From Paragordius varius (lineage: Eukaryota > Nematomorpha), in the NCBI GenBank assembly GCA_964247055.1, contig OZ176056.1:5270001-5334000 (forward strand): a stretch of DNA of 64,000 nucleotides. Reading direction: 5' to 3'. Shown piece after piece: positions 24,661 to 35,405 of the stretch. The translations under genes were made by a program, and so were the position numbers. A model generated the notes under the pieces. The model was not told where the DNA came from. It worked only from the letters and a program-made list of their open reading frames with translations, and did no database searches. How positions within the stretch are numbered: position 1 is the first letter of the stretch; every line of letters starts with the position of its first letter.

Positions 24661-25255
24661 CGTAAATTGCAAATAAGGGACTCCGCTTTGTTGAAAATTT
24701 GAGTAAACTTATATCCTAATTTAAAGTCGGGATTGTATTTTCTAGTTACTTTTTTAGATTTATGCATATTGAAAGCTAAATAAAAAATTTTAAATGCCTA
24801 TTTTTTGCAAGTAATTATGTTTCAATGGCAAAATATAATACCCATATGGGTAAAGCTAAAAAAATTATTTTAAATACCTATTTTTTGCAAGTATTTCAAT
24901 GTTTCAATGGACCTAAATTATAATTCCTAGTATTGGTAAAGCTAAATAAATTATTACCTATTTGCAAGTAATTTAATGTGAAAGTTATCATCTTGAAGTT
25001 GGAAATAATATGCAGGAAAAAATGTGTTTTATAAATGATTAAATGAATGCGATGATAGATATTTATAATAAAGAATTTAATTAAATGTTTCTATAAATAA
25101 TTTATATGTCCAAATAAAAATGCATAATTTACATTTAAAATTTTTTTTTAAAAAATAGAAATTATTTTTTATAAAAAAATTCAAAGAGCCACTCAAAATT
25201 TTCAATGAGCCACTAGTGGCTCGCGAGTACCCTGTTGGACACCCCTGGTATAGAG

Positions 25256-25976
25256 GAAAATCAATTTGGTTTTATTCCAGGAAAGTCAACAATAGACAGA
25301 CCCTATACACAAGGTTAGGAGGTTGAAAAACACATTGAAAAAAAAGAATGAATTACACTGGGTTTTAATTGACATAGAGAAGAGTTTGATAGGATTCCCA
25401 GAGAAACTATTTGGTAGAGCCTCCATCGTAAAAAGGTGCCAGAAAGTTATATTAATTCGTACATATATGTACGAATCTCACACCTCCAGGATTAAAACTC
25501 CACAAGGTTTATCAGAGCCCTTTTCAAAGAAGCATGGAGTCTACCAAGGCTCATCACTCAGCCTGTTTTAAATATGTATGGATGAGATACCCAAGGTCGT
25601 TAATGTAAGGTCAGGTTGGTACTTAATGCATGCTGATGACATGATCATCTTGTCTGATTCATTGGCTGAGTTAAAGCGAACGGTAAACAGATGGGCTATA
25701 CTGAATCAATATGGTCTGAAAGTAAACAAAGCAAATAATGAATTTATTACTTTTGGGGGTCCACAACATGAAATGGAAGTTGATGATAGTAGGGTTCTAA
25801 AGGGTAAAGAAAGGTGCAAATATTTGGGGGCATTGTTAAGTTCAGATGGATCGTTGACCGATGATATTAATTTAGAAATAAAGAGCAGTTGGGTAAATTG
25901 GAAGAAAATTTCAAGCGTGTTATATGATCGAAATATTGTTAGAGTGAAAGGTAAAATATACAATTCAGTTGTTTAA
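25256..25976 (+). pseudogene. LINE-1R: rest of reverse transcriptase
   Basis: This is the continuation of the LINE on the right of the hAT insertion. ENQFGFIPGKSTIDR (about 25,260) is the classic fingers/palm motif, followed by HWVLIDIEKSLIGFP (about 25,350), KKHGVYQGSSLS (about 25,530) and the active-site region LMHADDMIILSDS (about 25,625), which has HADD in place of the usual F/YADD. The thumb part ERCKYLGALLSSDGSLTDDI follows at 25,810. Frame changes are present. No clear 3' tail of short repeats is seen after 25,976. Confidence 0.85.
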
Positions 25977-26266
25977 CCACATCCATATGTCATAATTGGG
26001 ATAATTAATTCATTATTCAAACGTATTTTGGTGTAGTATTGATATTTTGAATCATAATTTATACTATAAAATTGCCTATATCCTAAAATAAGTCAAAATA
26101 CCTAAGCTATACAAAAGCTATCGTATTTTGGGCACGTCTATCGCGGTAATTTCCTAAAGAACTGAGGCTCGGTAAAGTTAACGGATGTGGGAGAGAGGCC
26201 GAAGAGGTCTCTCTCGCGTCTAATAACACTTAGATCTTTCTAACTCACCATCTTTTCCTAATAAAT
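25977..26266. other. Spacer between two retroelement fragments
   Basis: No gene. Around 26,165-26,225 there is a GC-richer patch (GATGTGGGAGAGAGGCCGAAGAGG) that I cannot assign. Confidence 0.4.
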
Positions 26267-26690
26267 TTGAACAAAATTTCGCTAAAATTAAAGCAAGGGG
26301 TTAAATTAAATTGCAAACCAAGTTTTTTTTACTTTAGTTTAATATATTACCGGGTAAAATCGATACTTTTGGATTATCAAAAAAATTGTCCAGCGCACTA
26401 TATTGGCCAATCTAAACGCCCGTTAAGTATTAGAGAAAAAGAGCACAATAGAAAAGGTTCGGCCGTCTATCACCATTGCTTGAATACAGGCCACACCTTC
26501 GCCCCATCCATGCAGCACAAGCCGACAAATTATCCGACAGGTTGATTTTGGAGGCTTGTTTCATTCTTTCAAATAGTATACACCTTATCAACAGAAGAGA
26601 ATCGAGAAAAGAAATTAACAAAGTCACTAAAGACTTCTTAAAAGGAACAGATTATTTTAAAATATTTACCATTCCAAGAAAATAACATTA
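26267..26690 (+). pseudogene. Penelope-like element fragment: GIY-YIG endonuclease
   Basis: In one frame: NCPAHYIGQSKRPLSIREK and EHNRKGSAVYHHCLNTGHTF. A shift then leads to RLILEACFILSNSIHLINRR. The order Y-(I/V)-G-Q-(S/T)-x-R, then E-H, then V-x-x-H-x-x-x-x-x-H, then E is that of the GIY-YIG domain at the C-terminus of many Penelope-like retroelements and of related proteins. The reverse transcriptase part is not seen upstream, where LINE sequence ends at 25,976. This is a terminal fragment, or less likely another GIY-YIG protein. Confidence 0.6.
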
Positions 26691-27034
26691 ATACATGGAC
26701 ATCACACTTTGCATTTTTTTGTTATCATTATTTATGATGATATTTTTTTTTCAAATTTTGTTTAAATTATACCTTATTATTATTTTCTTTTGTTTTAGTT
26801 AATCCATTGAAAACGATATACCATGTATCGAAAATTTTTGATATAGTTTAATTTAATAAATTTTACGTGAATTCAAATTATTATTTTAATAATAAATCTA
26901 ACATTGGTCCGTTTTGACAAAACAGCTAATGTTATGGATAAAAGAATTAGACCTTATCCCCAAAAATTATTGACATAATAGGCTTTTTTCTAACTAAAAC
27001 CATGAAATATTGGTACAACACTCTAAAACAGTTG
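26691..27034. other. AT-rich spacer
   Basis: No gene or repeat recognised. Confidence 0.4.
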
Positions 27035-30000
27035 GTACAATGGCCCGCGTGCAGCATGCGGCCCTAAGAGTGCTTTAGAATTGCCTATGACCATATTGAT
27101 ACTTAAATTATTTTTTTTATCGATGAATTTTTAAAAGACACTTAAACGAATTTTTGCTTATTTTAATATTATTTTATTTTCCTTAGATTTAATTTTGGTA
27201 ATTTTATTTTTTACCCAATTTGAAATGTAGAAAAATTTCCCTATGACTTCAAAATTTTGGCACACTTTGTTTCTGTATTTTATTTTAAAATTTTTATAAT
27301 ATTTTTTTGTATTTATGCATGTCTTTCACCCAAATTGGCATAAACATATTCTTTTCATTACTATTGCATCATTTCTTATAACTCATTCCCATAAAATTTA
27401 CTTCAAATCAACATCAGTAAATCGACCGGTTTTTGTATTGCATGATTCAAATTATTTTCTATATTTTTAAAAAAATAACATAATTAAACATAAATTCAAA
27501 GGATGACATTTATTGCTAAAAAGCGTAAATTATCCGATCAAAATCTCCTCTTTAAAAAAGAATGGGAAGAAGAATTCTTTGTCGTTTAAAATAAAAATAT
27601 TTTTACCTGCCTTATATGTAATGACAAAATTATAAAAAAATACAATATTGAAAGACATTTTACAATCCATTATTCTCATAAATTACCAGAAAATCATGAG
27701 GAAAGAAACTAAAAATATAAAAATATTAAGGATAGCAGAAAGAAAAATCTATTATGTCCATAGTTTTATCCCAGGAAAAAAACTCTGTCATTAACTTCGA
27801 ATAAAATTTGCTTTAAATATGAAACCGTTTACTGATTCCCAACTTATAAAAGAATGTCAAATAAATGGTTGCACTTTTTATTTGATAAATTCCATAATAA
27901 CGATCATATCATGAGGCAAATTAAAAATCTCAACATTCTAATTCACCATGTGCTGGATGCATTGCAGATATGTCTAAATATATTTTTAATACATTGTTGA
28001 CTCTAAAAACTATTTCATCTGTGGAGGCTGAGTGGCGAAATCCTCTCCAAGCTAGAATCGAACAATGACTGTACAACAATCCCGATCTTTAAAACTTACC
28101 GAAAGAACTTTAATAACTGTAGCCAACAGGGCTCTTGAAGCTAAGCAGATGAACGCGATTAGAATTATAAATCATTTTTAAGCTCCTGAAAACGAGGAAA
28201 CGCACCAGAGTTACTAATTTAATCCCGTTGGAGACCAACGCAAAACTTCCCTGCTATATGACGATGACATCAGAACCGCTGATATTTGAAGGCTGATTAC
28301 TAATATTCAACTTTTATTTGAACCGGATACTTTGCTCCAGATTGAATAGTACTATTGCGAAGTCGGTAGTATTTTAAGATTAATTCCCACCGCTGGATAC
28401 GGTATAAATTTTTATTTTATTTTACAGCGCTTTGTTAAAGTTATTAGTATTGATGTAATATTTACAACTAAATCTATTAATGGTAACACCTATATTACAG
28501 TAAGTTAATAATATGGACTCCTTCCCATAGATATCCCACGATCAAAATGTACCACTGAAAGCCTAAATCATGCAAGACGTGACTCTGACTAGACTATTAG
28601 CCAATTATTGCGAACGACGTCCTGGGAAGCAATGTTGAAGCCGCTGATATTTGGGCAGGGCTGGTTACCAATCTCCGACATCTCTGGTCCGAGTTGAGAC
28701 TTAGCTCAGATCAAGGTCAACGACCACATATCCCGGGTTAGCGTCCCAGTTGAAGGTACAACTGAAACATGGTGGCACGAAGGGGTAACGTTGACTGTAA
28801 TGTTTAATATCTCCAAAATTGGTCTACCTTAAAGGCCACACTCATTTCAAAGAAAACCCCCTTTGACACCGAAGAGAAGAGCTTAAAATTAACTCTACAT
28901 TTGACCCACCATAGACCTTTGACATTAGTTTCTGGAGTAAGAAACAAACCCTTTTGTCTTATTTAAACTCAAATATTGTTTTTACCTACCTAACAAGGCG
29001 AAATTAACATTTATTTCAGTATGTATATATATAAATAAATATATATTATTAACTATACTAACTCACATTAACACATCTAACATGAAGGCATTTATTTATG
29101 TATGTAGATACTATTTTCACCAACCTCCGATGTGTCTCCCCGCTCTGAAGCTCAATGCGTTACGGGTGGGTAGGGATTGCCTTGACGTCAGGTGGCCGAC
29201 GATCTTCCGACGCTACACCCTTTACTTGTTTACTTGATTCTAAAAAACTGCAAATTACTACTAGCACTGATATTTCAACACCTCATGTGCGCTCTTCGTG
29301 AGATTTTGCAACGACAACATAATCAACGCGAAATAAAATTTTTTACCAATGAATAATACTACAAAAGGAAATGATTATCTCGAAACAATTAGCACTTTTT
29401 TCGATAATAATGGATCGATGAAAAAATTGGTTTTGATCTGCACAGACGGCTGCCCTCTATGATTGGAATAAACAAAAGATTTATTCCTTGAAAAACAAAT
29501 ATAATGTGCAAAATATATAATCCATTCACTGCTTTATTCTTCAGCAAAACGTGGTTTCGCGTGTAAAAGATGAATCACTTAATTCAGTATAAACGGTTGT
29601 GGATATAGTTAACCACATCCATGGCAGAGAATTAAACCGCCGTAAATTCAAAAACCTTCTGAAAGATATCCCTAGTTAGGGTGATGATATTCTTTTGTAC
29701 AACTCTATGAGATAAGCTTTAGCAGAGTATTAAATAATTTTTTTTTAAAACATGAAATTCTATTATTTATAAAAGATAACAGAAAGTTTGACGAGGAAAT
29801 TAATAGTGACAAATGGTGGGTTTTTTTAGCCTACCTTTGCGACATTGCTTAAAAACTTATATTTATAATACAAGTCTTCACGGGAACAAAATAATAACCC
29901 AATTCGTTGATCAAATATTTGCTTTTGAAGAAAAATCAATAATATATAAACAAGATATTTTACGTGAAACTCTCATGTATTTTCCAAAACTGATTCATAA

Positions 30001-30500
30001 AGAAAATATGGAATTTACAGCGGAGGTTAATTTAATAATAGACAATTAATTACATTTTTATCTTAAGAGATGAAATTCATATTTCAAGAATAAAGAAATT
30101 TAATAAAGCTTAAAACTTATCCAATATTAAGCAGCTTGAGCATTTCGGTTTTGATCAGGCGCATATCATTAAAGAATTCGTAGGTTATTTAAATGATTCC
30201 AATTTAAAGGCTATATTCAAGAAGAATCGTAGAGAAGAATGATATGTAGAGTTTTGCCAAGATGTGCTTAATGAAAATATAAAAAATGTGCTCAAGTTAT
30301 CCCAACTGTTTTTCCCTCAACTTACACGTGTGTGACGGCATATTCAAAAGTGAAGTATGTCACCAATACATACAGAAATTGTTAAACCGATTATCATATG
30401 AAAAACATATTAAGATTGTCCTGTCATGAGGCGAAACCAAAATGTGTCAAATAGCTATGGAATATTTGCCATTTAAGGTTCATAATCCTCGAAAAAAATA
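27035..30500 (+). mobile_element. Second hAT type with a BED-finger transposase, broken
   Basis: Near the left edge is GGCCCGCGTGCAGCATGCGG, an end type found in GTF2IRD2-like hATs. On the + strand the transposase starts at about 27,501 (MTFIAKKRKLSDQNLLFKKE), followed by a BED finger (CLICNDKI...YNIERHFTIHY, about 27,610-27,680) and NMKPFTDSQLIKECQI (about 27,820). An unidentified insert lies at about 27,960-29,330. Then come LVLICTDGCPSMIG (about 29,432), which has the second catalytic Asp region, and the C-terminal part (about 30,320-30,450) with KVKYVTNTYRN and HMKNILRLSCHEAKPK. Many stops are present. The right end was not located precisely. It is a different family from the hAT at 22,283. 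Confidence 0.7.
27960..29330 (+). other. Unidentified GC-richer insert in the second hAT
   Basis: The composition is clearly richer in G and C than the neighbours. On the + strand several stretches look protein-coding: LTERTLITVANRALEAKQMN (about 28,095), LITNIQLLFEPDTLLQIE (about 28,290), ADIWAGLVTNLRHLWSELRL (about 28,637) and TPFDTEEKSLKLTLHL (about 28,860). The second and third share a repeated module: ADI, a Leu, then (V/I)TN(L/I). A short GT...AG gap at 28,401-28,426 separates two open parts. I do not recognise the family. It could be a captured host gene, a processed copy or an unknown element. Confidence 0.45.
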
Positions 30501-31430
30501 TATTTTATTTGGCCTGTCAAATTTCTTTGGTACCACTGCTTTAAATTTTAATTTTTCCTATTTAAAATAGGTAATAAAATATTTTATTGATTGTGTTACC
30601 AATTTACATATATATTTTATATTTTAAGTTTTATTTGAAAAAATAAGTTTGAAAAAGTTTAGCGGTCGTAATATATTGATTTGTATATTACGTTTTTGTC
30701 TGTATATTACAGTACTCTTCTAATCATTCCATGTTTTAATCCAAATTAAGGAATCAATTCAGAAATTTATAGGGTGGTCGATATAATCAACACAATAGAG
30801 AAATTACCGTTTTATACTACAGCAAAATTATCACTAAAGTAGGATGATTTGAGTGGAACTTTTAGAAAGATTTCTTATAAAAGCACTAATTTGTACCAAG
30901 ATATTAATAACGGCAAATGGTGTCAAGTTATTTTTCGTGAACTTACGTCTGCCAGGCCATATATTGAAAAAAAATAAAAACATATAAATTTAATAGGTCT
31001 CCATATAACGAAGTATTAATATTGGCCAACATGATCTACAAATGTGTTAAAAAGTGTTGATGATGAAATAGATGCCCTTATGTAAATTTTAAACTAGATG
31101 GCACAAAAAATATATGTGCTGCTCTTTATATACGATCCGCAGAAATCCTGGTTATTGTGGAGTTAAAACAACTGTCCAGATATATATGTCAAGCACCATT
31201 TGTGATGTAATAAACGACCCTTAGAAGAATTTTTTAATACAGCCGTCCAATTTTATATTTTTTTATTATATATAATTCGTTCATTCATTATCATCCATGC
31301 CCCAATTGTTACCGATTCAGATGCCAAAATAAAACAAAGCTGATATGACAATCCGAATGAATTGTTTCCAAAAAATTTAAATGGATAATTGCAATTATGA
31401 ATGGAAAGTGGTTTTTCGCACTAGCTAAAG
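30500..31430 (+). other. Coding-like remnants, unidentified
   Basis: Short + strand stretches look translated: YQDINNGKWCQVIFRELT (about 30,895) and FKLDGTKNICAALYIRSAE (about 31,090), the latter continuing as an open run of about 40 codons. They do not match any of the elements next door and I cannot name them. The DNA between them is AT-rich with stops. It may be the remains of another mobile element. Confidence 0.3.
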
Positions 31431-31880
31431 CTAACGTGGCGGATTAGTAAGATGGATACACTACTCTGGATACTGTAGCGCAGAATCAATAGCTGTCATT
31501 CAATAGGACATGGCTGTCTGATCTTGGATTCCGGAGGGGATGACACTAACTACACTATACAATCTTCTGCAAGGGTCACCTACCGGCTCTACGGCCACAT
31601 TGTTTTGCTATTCCCGGTATAATTATAGGAGCGCTTGAGGTGTCGCATCAGGTAGGCACAATTGGCTACGCAGCGATTGCATAGCTGTAGCAGTCTAGAT
31701 GTATTTACACATTTTTGCTTATTATATATATATTTAGTATTATACGTTTCATTGCATTTGTTTGTTAGAAGCGCTGAAGAATGATTGACCTCCCCCTCTG
31801 AGGCGCGTAAAAGCGTAGGAAGGCAAGGGTGGTCTTGTGCAGACAGTGGCGTTAAGGAGCAAGCCTGTCACACCTTTTTC
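31430..31880. other. GC-richer patch, possible SINE or captured sequence
   Basis: Balanced base composition stands out from the AT-rich surroundings (for example CACCTACCGGCTCTACGGCC at 31,578 and GGTGTCGCATCAGGTAGGCA at 31,637). No long open frame exists. Some phrases (GGATACTGTAGCGCAG) recall tRNA-like promoters of SINEs, but box A and box B could not be placed at a convincing distance. Confidence 0.3.
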
Positions 31881-32011
31881 TAGATGCAAGCTTATTCCGA
31901 AATAGAAAACGGCTCTTCTGCAAGCGATATTGAATCGGAATATTATTTTGAAAGACATCAAAGTTATACATTATAATTACTTCAACATTGGATTTTTGTG
32001 GTGACATTATA

Positions 32012-32303
32012 ATATACCATTTTTCATGCAAAAACATCATTTTTCCAACCAAATGCAACATTTTTTCAACCAAACGCAACATTTTTTTAAGCAAAGGTAA
32101 CATTTTTCAAGCAAAGACAACATTTTTTCAAGCAAACGCAACATTTCTTCAAGCAAATACAACAATTATTCAACCAAACGCAACAGTTTCTCAAGCAAAC
32201 GCAACATTTTTTTAACCAAAAACAACATTTTTTCATCCAAACGCAACATTTTTTCAACCAAAGACAACATTTTTTTAAGCAAAAACAACAATTTTTTAAC
32301 ATA
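32012..32303 (+). repeat. 21-bp minisatellite array 1
   Basis: About 12-13 units of the type CGCAACATTTTTTCAAGCAAA, with variants ACCAAA/AGCAAA and CGCAAC/GACAAC. Because the period is a multiple of three and the unit has few stops, several frames on both strands stay open through it. Confidence 0.9.
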
Positions 32304-32632
32304 ATAAACCATTTTTTATTTTAAGACCTATTGAAACGTAGAATTATGATTTTTATTGTTTTATCATCAATTAATGTTAGCATACCATTTGCACTTCAAG
32401 AGTGTCCTTGAACACTTCAAGTTGGTCCTTGAACATTTAAAGTTTCCCTATAACAATTCAAGTTGGTCCTTTGACTTTTTTGTTTTGTTCTTAACTTTTA
32501 TCAAACATATTGTATATTATTCATCTATTTTATCGTTTTTAACCTATTTTCTACCATTTAGCATAATTTTGGAATAAATATCAACTATTAATCATTCAGA
32601 AACCGTATATCTATATTAATTTTTTTATATTA

Positions 32633-32891
32633 TACCATTTTTCATGCAAAAACATCATTTTTTCAACCAAACTCAACATTTTTTCAAGCAAACGCAACAC
32701 TTTTTCAAGCAAAGACAACATATTTTCAAGCAAAGACAACAATTTTTCAAGCAAACGCAACATTTTTTCAAGCAAACGCAACATTTTTTCAACCAAAGAC
32801 AACATTTTTTCAACCAAGGACAACATTTTTTCATCCAAACGCAACATTTTTTCAACCAACGACAACATTTTTTCAAGCAAAAACAACAATT
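32633..32891 (+). repeat. 21-bp minisatellite array 2
   Basis: About 11 units of the same 21-bp type and orientation as array 1. It forms the left arm of the inner palindrome. Confidence 0.9.
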
Positions 32892-33771
32892 TAAATATAA
32901 AACCATTTTTTTTATTTTAAGACATAAATTTAAAGTTAATGTAAATTAATTTTAGACTAGAATTATGATTTTTATTGTTTTATCATCAATAGATGGTATG
33001 ATTGATTTTCAAACATTTTAATTTAGCCCATAAATTGCATTATTTATTTATAAATATTTTTTTTATTAATCAATACAATTTGCGCTTTAAGACTCTCTTT
33101 AAAATTTAAAGTTATCCTTCGCTTAAAATTCCTTACATTTTTTGCAACTTCCATACAACCGTTATTTTTGTGTGTAATTATCTATTTTTTAAATTTAAAG
33201 TAATATCTTTATTTATTTGTTTTTAAATCAAAATAAATATTTTCATAGTAAAACAACTTTGTTTGAAAATTTTCTTTAATTTATCAATATAATAAATTTA
33301 TTATTGTTTTAAACTAAATATTACCATCAATAACCCACAAAACGTAGATATTTTTTAATATTAATTTATAGAAAATAATTAGGATATACGGTTCTTATGA
33401 AATAAATGTATTCACTTAAAGGTTTAGGTTAAATAAAAAAAATAGGTTTAAATAATTGAATAATGAATATTTTATTGCCTCATTAATAAAGGTTAGAATC
33501 AAAGTTAATATTGAAGGATCAACTTGAAGTGTTCTAGGAAAGAACAATCTTAAAGCGCAGTATAGATTGATTAGGTGATTAAGTTCTAAAAGAAAAAAAT
33601 AAATAATAAATAAATAATGCCATTTTTGGGCTAAATTAAAATGTTTGAAAATCAATCATACCATCATATATTGATAAAAAAACAATAAAAATCATAATAC
33701 GCTAAAATTAATTTACACTATTAATTTTAATATGTCTTAAAATAAAAAAAGGGTTTTTATTTTTTTAGAAA

Positions 33772-34094
33772 ATTGTTGTTTTTGCTTGAAAAAATGTTGT
33801 CTTTGGTTGAAAAAATGTTGTGTTTGGATGAAAAAATGTTGCGTGTGCTTGAAAAATCGTTGCGTTTGCTTGAAAAATTGTTGTCTTTGCTTGAAAAAAT
33901 GTTGCGTTTGCTGGAAAAAATGTTGTCTTTGCTTGAAAAAATGTTGCGTTTGGTTGAAAAAATGTTGCGTTTGCTTGAAAAAATGTTGCATTTGCTTGAA
34001 AAATTGTTGCATTGCTTGAAAAAATGTTGAGTTTGGTTGAAAAAATGTTGCATTTGGTTGAAAAAATGATGTTTTTGCATGAAAAATGGTATAT
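33772..34094 (-). repeat. 21-bp minisatellite array 3 (inverted)
   Basis: About 14-15 units read as TTTGCTTGAAAAAATGTTGCG, the reverse complement of arrays 1 and 2. It forms the right arm of the inner palindrome. Confidence 0.9.
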
Positions 34095-34521
34095 AAGAAT
34101 TTAACACGAAATTTAAAAATATACAATTTACAATTTTTCATTTAAATCCATTAAAAGTTAATAATTTCTGTTAAATTGAAAAAAAATTAGTTAGAGACAA
34201 AAAAGTGGTTTTTAAATAAATTTTTTATTTTTATATGAATAAATTAAATAAATAAAATTAGGTTAAAAAATAATAAATAAATAAAAAATAAATCAAAATT
34301 TATAAATTTTAAGGACCAACTTGAAGTGTAGGACACTCTTAAAGTGCAAATGGTAAAATAAAATAAATTAAGGGCAAAATTAAAATGTTTGGAAATCATT
34401 TTCATTTATAATAAAAGAATAAATATCATAATTCAAAGCTAAAATTTAACTAATCATTAACTTAAAATTAAAAGAATAATTATAGAATTGTCATAATATA
34501 AAAAAATTGGTGCAAAAAAAT

Positions 34522-34797
34522 TGTTGTTTTTGCTTGAAAAAATGTTATCTTTGGTTGAAAAAATGTTGCGTTTGGATGAAAAAATGTTGTCTTTGGTTGA
34601 AAAATGTTGCGTTTGCTTGAAAAAATGTTGCGTTCGCTTGAAAAATTGTTGTCTTTGCTTGCAAAAATGTTGCGTTTGCTTGAAAAAATGTTGCGTTTGC
34701 TTGAAAAAATGTTGTGTTTGCTTAAAAAAATGTTGCGTTTGCTTGAAAAAATGTTGCATTTGGTTGAAAAAATGATGTTTTTGCATGAAAAATGGTA
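34522..34797 (-). repeat. 21-bp minisatellite array 4 (inverted)
   Basis: About 12 inverted units. It forms the right arm of the outer palindrome, pairing with array 1. Confidence 0.9.
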
Positions 34798-34800
34798 TAT

Positions 34801-35364
34801 TAATTAAAATTTTTTAATTCTGTCGTCAATTGTTATTTTATTTTTTTATTTTTCTGAGATAGTATTAACTTGGCTTTTTTGTATTAATTTGTTGATATGG
34901 CTTAGAATTTGGATTTTGTTTGCTTTTTTAATTATTGCAAGCATTAAAGATAATTATCACATTTATATACTCTTAAAATTTGATGATTTCGGATTTATTT
35001 TATTATGTAATGGGGTAGTATTTTCTATTTTTAATTTGAAGCTAAAATACATAACCTCTATCAGGTTTTAAGATAATTATTCCCAATTTTGGCATTATCG
35101 ATTAGTTTAATTTGTAACTTCTGTTCACTTAGCCTCTGATACCACGAATCTGCTTGTAAGTCTGCTATTTTTATAGATTATTCACACTCCGAGTTTTGCA
35201 GAAATATAATATTTGGTTTGGGCTTTGATTACATATCTAGTTTTTTAGCAATTTTGTAATAATTAGAAATAGACTAGTAAACATCCATTAGTTAAATAAT
35301 TTATTATTTTTTAACATTTTTTTGTATTTAAGAGATTGTATAATAAAATTTCCTTTATTTTATG

Positions 35365-35405
<41 letters not shown>

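Larger units (their letters stand above)
22283..25247 (-). mobile_element. hAT element copy 1, 2965 bp, perfect 8-bp TSD
   Basis: The ends are CAGGGGTGTCCAACA and TGTTGGACACCCCTG, perfect inverted repeats of 15 bp, flanked by the duplication GTATAGAG (22,275-22,282 and 25,248-25,255). It is inserted in the reverse transcriptase of a LINE. The transposase lies on the minus strand (about 23,010-24,660). Between it and the left end is an inverted, diverged piece of the same transposase (about 22,530-22,945). A closely related copy in the other orientation lies at 56,069-58,896. The arms next to the ends contain AAGAGCCAC phrases known from this type of hAT. Confidence 0.92.
32012..34800. mobile_element. 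Nested foldback element with 21-bp repeat arms
   Basis: The outer ends are ATATACCATTTTTCATGC (32,012) and its inverse GCATGAAAAATGGTATAT (to 34,800). A second, inner pair of the same ends lies at 32,631 and 34,096. Each end leads into an array of 21-bp units: two arrays in one orientation (32,012-32,303 and 32,633-32,891), two inverted (33,772-34,094 and 34,522-34,797). Behind each array is a shared phrase GATTTTTATTGTTTTATCATC. Phrases with TTCAAGTTGGTCCTT (32,415; inverted near 34,312 and in diverged form near 33,510) are also placed symmetrically. The arrangement is concentric, as if one element had entered the centre of a sister. Confidence 0.8.

Noticed and set aside
31430-31700. tRNA gene or tRNA-derived SINE
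   Set aside because: No cloverleaf could be drawn and the A and B boxes could not be placed at a proper distance, so it was left as an unidentified GC-richer patch.
32012-34800. Cys-rich and Leu-heptad open frames of 70-134 codons in the 21-bp arrays
   Set aside because: They are open in several frames and on both strands at once, as expected from a stop-poor unit of 21 bp. No start context, flanking exon or known domain supports a real protein.
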